Shown here: positions 53,485 to 61,762 of the stretch, in pieces
How positions within the stretch are numbered: the stretch's first letter is position 1
How the letters are laid out: each line of letters opens with the position of its first letter
Assembly (NCBI RefSeq): GCF_014695395.1
Contig: NZ_JACJOF010000027.1
Coordinates: forward strand, 310,001 to 374,000
From: Nodosilinea sp. FACHB-131
Lineage (GTDB): Bacteria > Cyanobacteriota > Cyanobacteriia > Phormidesmidales > Phormidesmidaceae
Length of the DNA stretch: 64,000 nucleotides
Direction of reading: 5' to 3'
Notes under the pieces: generated by a model
The model's database searches: none
Told to the model about the DNA's origin: nothing
The model's input: only the letters and a program-made list of their open reading frames with translations
Made by a program: the position numbers and the translations under genes

Positions 53485-55791
53485 ATGCCCTTCCTCCCGT
53501 CTCTCCGCGTCCTCTCCCCTTTGGCCCGCCGCCGCCTGGCCCTCTACCTCACCACCCTGTTGCTAATTACCGGGCAACCGCTGCTGGCTCAGGATACGGC
53601 TCCCACCGCAGAGACTCCCGCCTTGGCCGAAATCGCCCTGCCGACGAGCTTGCCTGCGGCCCCGGTGATTGCCCCCGCTAAACCTGGCCAGTACGTGTTG
53701 GAATTTAACCGCAGCCCGGTGGTGGGCAATCGCCTCCGTTTTAGCGGCATCTACGACGAGCAGCGGCTGCACTTCACCCGCCCCCGAAACTGGCAGGCCA
53801 AATCAGTCAAGGTGCTGCTGCGTTACCGCCATTCCGCTGCCCTCTATGCCACCCGATCTAACCTGACAGTGCTGATCAATGGCACCAGCATTGGCAGCCT
53901 GCCCCTCAACCAGCCCATGGGCAAAATTGGCGATGCGGTCATGGAAGTGCCCGCCGATCTGCTGCAAGACGACAACGAGCTGATTCTCGCGGCGCTGCAA
54001 AACAATTCCCCCACCTGTACCCAAGACCCCTTCGACCCCTCGCTGTGGACCGAGGTACTGCCCGACTCCAAACTGGTGTTTAACTACCAGCCTCAGGCGG
54101 TGACGCCAGACTTTAGCCAGTTTCCCTACCCGCTGTTTGACACGCTGAGTCTGCAAACCAACCGGATCGCCTACCTGGAACCGACTGCTACCAATGGCCC
54201 CTGGTTAACGGCCACAGCCCGGCTGCAAACCTATCTGGGTCGCACCGCCCACTATCGCCCCCTCGACACCCGCTTAGTGAATAAGCTGGAAGATTTGGCT
54301 GCCGAAGAACGGCTTGTGGTCTTGGGAACCCCAGCCCAGCAGCCCAGCTTGGCCGATTTGACCCTACCCTTTGCCCTCAAAGACGGCAAATTTGTTGATG
54401 ACGCGGGTAAACCTCTACCTGACGAATCTGGACTGCTGATGTGGTCTACAGCAGCAGACGATTTTTCTCCGGTGCTAGTCGTCACCGGCAACGGTGAGGC
54501 AGGGGTGGCCAAGGCCGTGCAATACCTCGTGCAACCCCAACATCAGCAGATTGCTACAGGCCATGGGGTGGTGGTTAACCAAGCTGGGGATGTGCCCACT
54601 CCCCCCGATCGCCAGTGGCCGGGCTACCTGCCCGAAGAAAACGACTTTTTGCTGACCGATCTCACCTCCCCTACCCGACAGCCTTTGGACGAGATGACCG
54701 TGCGCGGCTCCCATGCCCCAGCAATGGAAATTGGCTTCAAGGCCCTGCCCGACGATCGCCTGCTGCGAGGCAGCAAAATGCGCCTTTCCTATAGCTATGG
54801 CCCCCAGGTTAACCCGCTCACCTCAATGGTGGATGTGGAGCTAGACGGGGTATCGATTACCGGGGAACGGCTGACCGAGGTAAAAGGCGCCAACCACCGC
54901 ACGCTAGAAGTGGATTTGCCGAGCGATCGCATCACCCCCACCTCCAAGCTCCAGGTCAACTTTCGATTAGATCCGCGTGAGCGGCGATCGTGCAGCCGCG
55001 TCACCGACCAACAGCTCTGGGGCACCATCCACAGCGACACCAGCTTTAGCCTCAAGCGCAGCGCCATCACCAGCCTGCCCGATTTAGACCTGTTCAAAAC
55101 CGGCTATCCCTTCACCGCCCCGCAAGATCTGTCCACCACGGCGGTGGTGCTGCCCGATAGCCCCACTGCCAACGACGTCACCGTGCTGCTAGAGCTAGCC
55201 GAACGCCTGGGTCGCCTCAGTCAAGCCGACTCGGTGCAGCTCGCCGTCTACCGTCAAGCCGACCTGCCCGAGGAGGTTCGCAATGACCGGCATCTGGTGG
55301 CGATCGGTGCTCAACCCCGCTTCCCCCTGCCCGAATTGCTCAGCGAAGACGGCTTTGCCTTGCGCGGCAGCGGCACCCGCCAGTGGGGCAATGCCCAAGT
55401 GCAGCCTCTCCCCGATGGCGAAGGGCTGATGAAATCCGTCATTTCGCCCTGGAACTCCCAGCGGGTAGTGCTGGCCCTCAGCGGCCGCGACGACACCGGC
55501 CTGGCCCAGGTCGCCGATCTGCTGCGCCACGACCCCCTCTTTTATCAGATTGAGGGCGACACCGTACTGGTTAGCGCCCAGGTGCCCAACCCCGACCCCT
55601 ACACCAGTGCCGACTATCGCCTGGCCACCCTGCGCCAGTCACCTCAGGTACAGCTCGCTACCACCACCCCTTACCCCTGGCTCTGGCAAGTCACTCGCCA
55701 TAACTGGATGTTCATCGTACCCGCCACGGTAGCCCTGACGCTGCTGCTCTATGGAGCCACGCAGGCCTACATGCGGCGCAGCGGGGAGTGA
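53485..55791 (+). CDS. bcsB: Cellulose synthase regulatory/periplasmic subunit BcsB
   Basis: A 768-residue protein. The signal peptide is at about 12-34 (RRRLALYLTTLLLITGQPLL). A large periplasmic part with carbohydrate-binding/flavodoxin-like repeats follows (LEFNRSPVVGNRLRFSGIYD, LTVLINGTSIGSLPLNQPMG, NDELILAALQNNSPTCTQDP, LRLSYSYGPQVNPLTSMVDV-type segments). One C-terminal transmembrane helix is at about 742-762 (WMFIVPATVALTLLLYGATQ). BcsB anchors next to BcsA and guides the emerging glucan through the periplasm. The family name mentions cyclic di-GMP, but binding resides in the PilZ domain of BcsA. Length and order match the family. Confidence 0.92.
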   Translation: MPFLPSLRVLSPLARRRLALYLTTLLLITGQPLLAQDTAPTAETPALAEIALPTSLPAAPVIAPAKPGQYVLEFNRSPVVGNRLRFSGIYDEQRLHFTRPRNWQAKSVKVLLRYRHSAALYATRSNLTVLINGTSIGSLPLNQPMGKIGDAVMEVPADLLQDDNELILAALQNNSPTCTQDPFDPSLWTEVLPDSKLVFNYQPQAVTPDFSQFPYPLFDTLSLQTNRIAYLEPTATNGPWLTATARLQTYLGRTAHYRPLDTRLVNKLEDLAAEERLVVLGTPAQQPSLADLTLPFALKDGKFVDDAGKPLPDESGLLMWSTAADDFSPVLVVTGNGEAGVAKAVQYLVQPQHQQIATGHGVVVNQAGDVPTPPDRQWPGYLPEENDFLLTDLTSPTRQPLDEMTVRGSHAPAMEIGFKALPDDRLLRGSKMRLSYSYGPQVNPLTSMVDVELDGVSITGERLTEVKGANHRTLEVDLPSDRITPTSKLQVNFRLDPRERRSCSRVTDQQLWGTIHSDTSFSLKRSAITSLPDLDLFKTGYPFTAPQDLSTTAVVLPDSPTANDVTVLLELAERLGRLSQADSVQLAVYRQADLPEEVRNDRHLVAIGAQPRFPLPELLSEDGFALRGSGTRQWGNAQVQPLPDGEGLMKSVISPWNSQRVVLALSGRDDTGLAQVADLLRHDPLFYQIEGDTVLVSAQVPNPDPYTSADYRLATLRQSPQVQLATTTPYPWLWQVTRHNWMFIVPATVALTLLLYGATQAYMRRSGE

Positions 55792-55792
55792 G

Positions 55793-55840
55793 GAGTGGGC
55801 GAGTGGATGGGTGGATGGGTGGATGGGTAAGTGAGTGGGC
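55793..55840 (-). repeat. Short tandem repeats, inverted orientation, after bcsB
   Basis: Repeated GGTGGATGG units (read on the plus strand: GAGTGGATGGGTGGATGGGT) are the reverse complement of the CATCCAC units at 52070 and 55921. The inverted copy faces the forward copy at 55921, so a stem could form between them. Confidence 0.8.
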
Positions 55841-55920
55841 AGAATTTGGAAACTTTTTGGGAAAAGCCCTTTGTCAATCCCCTAAAGATTTCCAACAATC
55901 CCACTGACTCAACACTTGAC

Positions 55921-56029
55921 TACCCCCCACCCCCACGCTCCTAATCCATCCACCCGCCCACCCGCCTACCCATCCACCCATCCACCCGCCCACCTATCTA
56001 CCCATCCACCCGCCTACCCATCCACCCCC
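55921..56029 (+). repeat. Short tandem repeats running into the start of bcsA
   Basis: About 100 bases of 7-8-base units (CATCCACC, CGCCCACC, CTACC variants). They leave an open frame that can be read as Pro/Thr/Ser-rich residues ahead of the bcsA ATG at 56030. They are probably 5' leader rather than coding. Confidence 0.8.
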
Positions 56030-58573
56030 ATGCTCCACCCCACCCCACCCCTCCACCACTGGCTAACCAAAACCCTGCCCGATCGCACCTACGCGCTCAC
56101 CCGACACCTCAGCCGCTGGCAAATGCTGCTGCTGTTGGCCTGTTTAGGGTTGTTGACCAAGCCATTGCTGGTGGCTCACCCAGCGATTTGGCAGCAGGCG
56201 ATTGTGGCGGGGCTGCTGATTGCCCTGGGCTACAGCATTCTGCATTTAGAGGATGGCCATGCCCACAGCAATGGCGATCGCGAGCGGCTGCACCTGTTTA
56301 TGATCACCCTCAGCAGCCTCACCACCCTGCGCTATCTCTACTACCGCACCCGCAACACCCTCAATTTCGACACGCCGCTGGATGCGATCTTCTCCCTGCT
56401 GCTCTATGGGGCCGAACTGTATGCCCTAGGGACGCTGTTTTTGTCGTATTTTCAAACGCTGCGATTGCGCGATCGCAGCGCTGTCGACCTCACCCCCGTG
56501 CCCCAAGCTCAGTGGCCCACGGTGGATGTTTACATTCCTACCTACGACGAAGATGTGGCGATCGTGCGCAAGACCGTGGTGGCGGCGGTGGCGATCGACT
56601 ACCCTCCAGAGAAAAAGCAGGTCTACGTGCTGGATGATGGCCGCAAATATCCCGAGCGGCGGGCTGAGCTACAGGCGATCTGCGATGAGCTGGGGGCCAA
56701 GCTGCTCGTTCGCGACAACAACGACCACGCTAAGGCGGGCAACATCAACACGGCCCTAGAGCGCACCACGGGCGATCTGGTGCTGATTTTGGACTGCGAC
56801 CACATTCCGGTGCGGGGCTTTTTGCAGGCAACCGTGGGCTTTTTTCTCGACAAAACCGTGGCCTTGGTGCAGACGCCCCACTGGTTCTACAACCCCGACC
56901 CCTTTGAGCGCAACCTGCTCACCCAGGGCCAGGTGCCCGTGGGCAACGAGCTGTTCTACAAGGTGCTGCAAAAGGGTAACGATGCCTGGAATGCCGCCTT
57001 TTTTTGCGGCTCGGCGGCGGTCGTGCGGCGCAATCACCTGCTAGAGGTGGGCGGCATTGCCACCGAAACCGTTACCGAAGACTGCCACACCGCCCTGCGG
57101 CTGCATTCCCTCGGCTACCGCACCATCTACTACGACAAGATTATGGTGGCAGGGCTAGCGCCCGAAAAATTCTCGGCCTACGTGGGGCAGCAGGTGCGGT
57201 GGGCACGGGGCATGGCCCAGATTTTGCGGTTGGAAAATCCGCTGTTTAACCGCCAGCTCAAGCTGTCGCTGGCCCAGCGGGTCTGCTACTTCAGCGCCAC
57301 GTCCCACTTTTTCTTTGGCTTCCCTCGGCTGATGTATGCCCTAGCTCCGACGCTGTTTTTGCTGTTTAGCATCAACTCGGTGAAGGGCTTGGGCATTGAA
57401 ACCTTGTTCTACGCACTACCCCACATTGTGTTGTCGATGCAGACCAACCACATCCCCTACAAGCGGGTGCGGTTTTCCTTTTGGAACGAAATCTACGAGT
57501 TTGCCATGTCCTTTCAAGCGGGCATCGTAACGCTGCTGGCTCTGGTAAACCCCAAACTGGGCAGTTTTAACGTGACGGCTAAGGGGCTAGTGGTCAACCA
57601 GCGCACCTTTGACGCCAACAGCGTGAGATATCTGCTGGTCCTGGGATTGCTGACAGCGGCATCCCTGTTGGCGGTGCCCTTTTGGCTGCTGCTCAGCCCC
57701 GAAGACACCCAGGCGGTGCTGATCAACGCCCTGTGGTGCGGCTTTAACCTGGTGCTGGTGCTGGCCGCCTGTCTGGTAGCCCTTGAACAGCCCCAGCTGC
57801 GCCGCGCCCACCGCCTGCCCCGGCAGCTAACCGCCATCATCCACAGCGATGGCCAGAGCTGGACGGGCAAAACCATTGATGTGAGCGAGAGTGGTGCTCA
57901 GGTGCAGCTCGAAGAATGGCCCAACGTAGCCGACCAGGTTTGGGTGGAGCTGGTGGGCGACTACGACGGTCGCGTCCTTCTCGAGGCTCAAATTATGCGA
58001 GCTACAGCCACTAGTCGCCTAGAAACCGAGCTGGCAATGGATTTTATCAATGTCAGCCCCAGTCAGGCCGACGATCTCACCCTGGTGCTGTTTTCTGACG
58101 TGAAGGAATGGTATTCCCAGACCCGCCAGGAGGTGGATAAGCCGCTGCGATCGCTGAAATTTATCGCCACCACTCTCTGGCGCGTATTCACTGACCTGCA
58201 ACCGGCCACCGGTCAAAAAATGCGTAAGCAGGTGCAGGCTCCGGTGGAGCTGGCCTGGGAGGGCTGGCACGGTGACAGCTACCTGGCCCGCGTGGTCGAA
58301 ATTGGCAGTCGTGACCTGCGTCTTGAGGTGCAGAATGTCTCAGAACTCGATCGCGCCACCCTACTCGAAACCTTCCCCACTGTAGGACTGCTGTTTTTGC
58401 CCAGTAGTGAGCTGCCTCAGGCCCAGAGCATAGTCGCTCAGGTGGCCCAGGCGATAGAACTGCCCACCCTCAACGGTGTGGAGGCGAGGCTGGTGCTGGA
58501 ATTGACCTTTCCCACGGCGCTGGTTAACCAGCAGCGACGCAAGATTCAGACATTGCTGCGATCGCTAACCTAG
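56030..58573 (+). CDS. bcsA: Cellulose synthase catalytic subunit BcsA with PilZ domain
   Basis: About 847 residues from the ATG at 56030. A TTG at 55916 would add 38 residues made of repeat translation, which is unlikely. Membrane helices occur at about 32-50 and 60-78, before the GT2 domain. Catalytic residues: Asp202-Asp203 (LDDG), the DxD in DCDHIP (Asp255/Asp257), the TED base Asp351 and the Q387xxR390W motif (QQVRWARG). More membrane helices follow. A PilZ domain lies at about 585-680, with R591..R595 (RRAHR) and D617-x-S-x-x-G (DVSESG), so c-di-GMP binding is expected. It polymerises UDP-glucose and exports the chain. It is the last gene of the cluster, an unusual order compared with bcsABZC. 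Confidence 0.93.
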   Translation: MLHPTPPLHHWLTKTLPDRTYALTRHLSRWQMLLLLACLGLLTKPLLVAHPAIWQQAIVAGLLIALGYSILHLEDGHAHSNGDRERLHLFMITLSSLTTLRYLYYRTRNTLNFDTPLDAIFSLLLYGAELYALGTLFLSYFQTLRLRDRSAVDLTPVPQAQWPTVDVYIPTYDEDVAIVRKTVVAAVAIDYPPEKKQVYVLDDGRKYPERRAELQAICDELGAKLLVRDNNDHAKAGNINTALERTTGDLVLILDCDHIPVRGFLQATVGFFLDKTVALVQTPHWFYNPDPFERNLLTQGQVPVGNELFYKVLQKGNDAWNAAFFCGSAAVVRRNHLLEVGGIATETVTEDCHTALRLHSLGYRTIYYDKIMVAGLAPEKFSAYVGQQVRWARGMAQILRLENPLFNRQLKLSLAQRVCYFSATSHFFFGFPRLMYALAPTLFLLFSINSVKGLGIETLFYALPHIVLSMQTNHIPYKRVRFSFWNEIYEFAMSFQAGIVTLLALVNPKLGSFNVTAKGLVVNQRTFDANSVRYLLVLGLLTAASLLAVPFWLLLSPEDTQAVLINALWCGFNLVLVLAACLVALEQPQLRRAHRLPRQLTAIIHSDGQSWTGKTIDVSESGAQVQLEEWPNVADQVWVELVGDYDGRVLLEAQIMRATATSRLETELAMDFINVSPSQADDLTLVLFSDVKEWYSQTRQEVDKPLRSLKFIATTLWRVFTDLQPATGQKMRKQVQAPVELAWEGWHGDSYLARVVEIGSRDLRLEVQNVSELDRATLLETFPTVGLLFLPSSELPQAQSIVAQVAQAIELPTLNGVEARLVLELTFPTALVNQQRRKIQTLLRSLT

Positions 58574-59486
58574 CCCTTTATTTAAGGCCCTGGGTTGCGT
58601 TGCGTGAGGTTGCATCGCTCAAGCCATGGACGCATTCCTGTTTATGCAGAGCTTGACACCTCAGGCTAATAAAGGTCGATCGGCGTGATCAAATCGTTCT
58701 TTGGTCGTTAGCAACTGTTTAATACTCTTGCCGAATAAGTTCTCCTTGAACATTTTTGAATACCGATCTTCAAAACGCAAGATCGATCGTGCGCAGAACT
58801 TAAGCGATTCGGAATCCAATTGTTTTAGAAACCTATCTAACTCACAAAAATGAATTACTCAAACCTTCACTGTCACTTTATAGTCAGTCAATTCTACTTT
58901 CTAGCGCTCACTTATTTTTCATAATTTTAATTATACAATCTGTTATTATTAGATTATGCAAGTAACGGTTTAGCGCTTCATTCCTGACAATCGATCACTT
59001 TTCAAACAACCTCTATTTGCTTCAGTTAAAAATTGGAGTCTTGCTAATTTGGCTTCCTGTTCAGCCCCCAGATCAGGTAAGAGCCGCTTACTCCTACTCA
59101 TTCTCATTACCGCATCTACCGCTTCACAATTTGCTGTTAAGCTCACCGCTTTTTTTGAGAATGGTTTAATTAAGGTCAAGCCCTAAGGTTTCAATCAATA
59201 TTTCACCCACTGCCATCTTGTACGAATCATCTTTTGCCGCTGGCCAAGATTGATTTCTGCTAGCGAGGCGATTGTGCGATCGCTCCAGCTGTGGCTACTG
59301 GCTAAATCATCTGATGAGTTAGCGCAACCCAAAGTTTTTTGGCGGCATTATTGTCGCTGTCCTACATCAAAAGCATCGTTATCTAGCGTGCTATAGCGCT
59401 GCGGTGCCCCTGCGGGTGGCGCACGGTGAGCCGCCGATTTTATCTACCATCCACTGTGCATTCCCCTGTCTCTGTTGTGAACTGCT
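58574..59486. other. Long AT-rich intergenic region before the pix operon
   Basis: About 910 bases. The middle (58680-59200) is AT-rich, with runs such as TTATTATTAGATTATG. The only open frame (58970-59179, minus) shows no ribosome site and no recognised family. The last 90 bases precede the ATG of pixG and probably hold its promoter. Nothing else was recognised. Confidence 0.45.
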
Positions 59487-60515
59487 ATGCAACCATCGCT
59501 CTTGAACCCCGCTCCCATGGCACCGTCTTCTTCTACTCAATTGCACCCCCTTAGCCTGTTAGCCCAGGTGAGTAGTCGCCAGGCAACCGGCTGTCTTCAA
59601 GTCGTTACACCAACTAACACCTGGCTATTGCACCTAGACCAAGGACAGCTCACCTATGTTTCTACCGTCGACCGGGCTTTTGAGCGACTCGACAGCCACC
59701 TACGGCGGCTAAGCGTGCAGGTGCCATCGTTGGTAAGCGCAGTGCGCGTGCAGGTGCGACTCCTCTTTGAGCAGCAGGCCACCACAGCCACCGCCGACTA
59801 CCATGCCATTTGCTGGTTAGTTGAGCAGCAGCACCTACATCCCAATCAAGCGTCAACTCTGGTCGAAACGCTATCTAAAGAAGTGCTAGAAGCTTTTTTA
59901 GACGTGCGCCAGGGCAGCCATGAATTAATCGAGGGCAACAGCTTGGGCAACGCCCCCCGCTATTGCCAGCTCAACCTGCGCACCACGGTAGAAGAATGCT
60001 ATGCCCGTCTCAAACAGCGTCGTAACGGCTTGAGCCAACTTAATGGTGGCTACCCCCGTAGGGAAAGCGCGACGGTAACTGCGGCCGCTCCTGCGGTAAC
60101 CGGTAGTGGCCCTAGTCTACAAACGGGGGGTATAAAACCAGGCGCTAAAGCCCATTACACCATTGCCTGCATCGATGATAGCCCTACGGTGCTTCAGGCT
60201 ATCAACAGCTTTTTAGATGACAAAATTTTCTCGGTCATTATGATCGACGACCCCGTCAAAGCGCTGATGCAGGTGATTCGAACCAAGCCCGATTTGATTT
60301 TGCTAGATGTCACCATGCCCAGTCTGGATGGCTATGAGCTTTGCTCGCTGCTGCGCCGCCATCCAGACTTCAAAAATACTCCCATCATTATGGTAACGAG
60401 TAACACTGGGTTTATTGATCGCGCTAAAGCAAAACTGGTGCGAGCATCGGGCTATTTAACAAAGCCCTTTAATCAGTCAGATTTGCTTAAGTTCATTTTT
60501 AAGTATTTGAATTAG
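59487..60515 (+). CDS. pixG: PatA-type response regulator of the phototaxis operon (PixG-like)
   Basis: A 342-residue protein with PATAN-type N-terminal region (about 15-190: LHPLSLLAQVSSRQATGCLQ, LHLDQGQLTYVSTVDRAFER). The C-terminal receiver is at about 225-340: IACIDDSPTVLQAINSFL, phosphoacceptor Asp in LILLDVTMPSLDGYELC and the Lys in GYLTKPFNQSDLLKF. It is a shorter relative of the protein at 33324 and belongs to a separate operon that contains CheW and a photoreceptor MCP. It therefore corresponds to PixG of Synechocystis phototaxis. It probably directs pilus motors in response to light. Confidence 0.85.
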   Translation: MQPSLLNPAPMAPSSSTQLHPLSLLAQVSSRQATGCLQVVTPTNTWLLHLDQGQLTYVSTVDRAFERLDSHLRRLSVQVPSLVSAVRVQVRLLFEQQATTATADYHAICWLVEQQHLHPNQASTLVETLSKEVLEAFLDVRQGSHELIEGNSLGNAPRYCQLNLRTTVEECYARLKQRRNGLSQLNGGYPRRESATVTAAAPAVTGSGPSLQTGGIKPGAKAHYTIACIDDSPTVLQAINSFLDDKIFSVIMIDDPVKALMQVIRTKPDLILLDVTMPSLDGYELCSLLRRHPDFKNTPIIMVTSNTGFIDRAKAKLVRASGYLTKPFNQSDLLKFIFKYLN

Positions 60516-60706
60516 CCCAAAGTTTTTGAGTTTTATTCTATAAGTTTTCGCGATCGCTTTTGCAGCTCCTTCTAGCTAGAGCTAGCCTCTGCAACGCTAA
60601 ATATTTCTACGGCTGGGCTTGCCCAAGCGATTTAGTTAGATCGGCTTTTTCAGTCAACAGCTCAAAACGATAGCAGCAATCTATCCACTATTTAGGTAAA
60701 TCGATT

Positions 60707-61093
60707 ATGCAAGCGATTCTAGCAGGCACCATTTTGGTGGTTGAAGATACCCCATCCGAAATGGAGCTGATGATGCACTACCTGCGCGACAGCGGCTGTA
60801 CTGTCATCTGCGCCGTTACAGCGCAAGAGGCTCTGGAGAAAGCCGCCCAGCATCCCCCCGATGTCATCGTTAGCGACGTAGTCATGCCGGGCATGAGCGG
60901 CTTTGAGCTGTGCCGCAGCCTCAAAAAACAGCCCGCCACCGCCCACGTACCCATCGTGCTCTGCACCTCTAAAAACCAAGACATCGACCGGCTGTGGGGC
61001 ATGCGACAGGGGGCCGATATCTATCTCACCAAGCCCTACACCCGCGATCAGCTGGTGCAGGCCGTGCTCACCGTGATCAAGGTGAACCGATGA
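60707..61093 (+). CDS. pixH: CheY-like response regulator PixH
   Basis: A 128-residue receiver domain: TILVVEDTPSEMELMMHYLR, phosphoacceptor Asp in DVIVSDVVMPGMSGFELC, Thr in IVLCTSKNQD and Lys in GADIYLTKPYTRDQL. It differs from PilH at 34918 in the details of all motifs, so the two operons are not recent duplicates. The stop overlaps the start of pixI by ATGA, implying translational coupling. The gap to pixG is about 190 bases. Confidence 0.9.
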   Translation: MQAILAGTILVVEDTPSEMELMMHYLRDSGCTVICAVTAQEALEKAAQHPPDVIVSDVVMPGMSGFELCRSLKKQPATAHVPIVLCTSKNQDIDRLWGMRQGADIYLTKPYTRDQLVQAVLTVIKVNR

Positions 61094-61608
61094 GTAACCT
61101 ATCGCTAGCTCGGCCCCAGTCGTCGGGCGAGGGTGGCCTGGCGACCCAAGCGCTCACGCCGCTGACCCACAGCTATCTGCGCTTTACCCTGGGCACCCAG
61201 CCGGCCCTGCTGCCCACTCGCCAAGTGCAGGAGGCGATCGCCACCCCCGCCGCCCGCATCACCCCTATGCCCAACATGCCCCCCGCCCTCTTGGGACTAA
61301 TCAACCGCCGTAGCCGGGTGCTGTGGGTGGTTGACTTAGCCCTGCTGCTGGGTCTGCCCACGGCCTACCCCAACTCGCAGCAGTACAACCTCGTGCTCAT
61401 GCAGCTAGGGACCGTGGCCCTAGGGCTGAGAGTGAGCCAAGTCGACGGCATTCTCAGTCTATCGCCCCAGCATATGCAGCCAGCTCCCACCCATGTGCCT
61501 CCGGGGTTGGTGCCCTTTCTACGGGGCTGTGTGCTGCAAGAGGGAGAAGTGCTGCTGGGGCTGGATGGCGAAGCCCTGCTGCGCGCCCCTGCTTTACAAG
61601 CGCTTTAG
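61090..61608 (+). CDS. pixI: CheW-like adaptor PixI
   Basis: A 172-residue CheW protein from the ATG at 61090 within the ATGA overlap with pixH. The core is YLRFTLGTQPALLPTRQVQE, ITPMPNMPPALLGLINRRSR, VLWVVDLALLLGLPTA and LGLRVSQVDGILSLSPQHM. A short N-terminal tail precedes the domain. It connects the PixJ photoreceptor to a CheA kinase, which is not within the window. Confidence 0.9.
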   Translation: MSNLSLARPQSSGEGGLATQALTPLTHSYLRFTLGTQPALLPTRQVQEAIATPAARITPMPNMPPALLGLINRRSRVLWVVDLALLLGLPTAYPNSQQYNLVLMQLGTVALGLRVSQVDGILSLSPQHMQPAPTHVPPGLVPFLRGCVLQEGEVLLGLDGEALLRAPALQAL

Positions 61609-61762
61609 CCTTTTTGCTTCCGGTTTCCTTAGCCCTAGCCCAAGGGCCGCCTGCTCTCCCTATCATCAGCAGTTTGCCAAGCATCTTCAACGTTATGCCC
61701 CACGTCTGTCGGGCAGCCCTATTTCTCAACCCAACCCAGCTCATTTATAAGGTAGTTGACCC

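Noticed and set aside
55921..56029. CRISPR-like spacing of short repeats
   Set aside because: The units are 7-8 bases, contiguous and without unique spacers, so these are simple tandem repeats.
55916..56029. Pro/Thr/Ser N-terminal extension of BcsA from a TTG start
   Set aside because: It is encoded entirely by short tandem repeats, and an ATG at 56030 gives the usual BcsA N-terminus.
58970..59179. Open frame of 69 codons on the minus strand
   Set aside because: It lies in AT-rich DNA with no Shine-Dalgarno sequence and no recognisable motif; chance is the simplest explanation.
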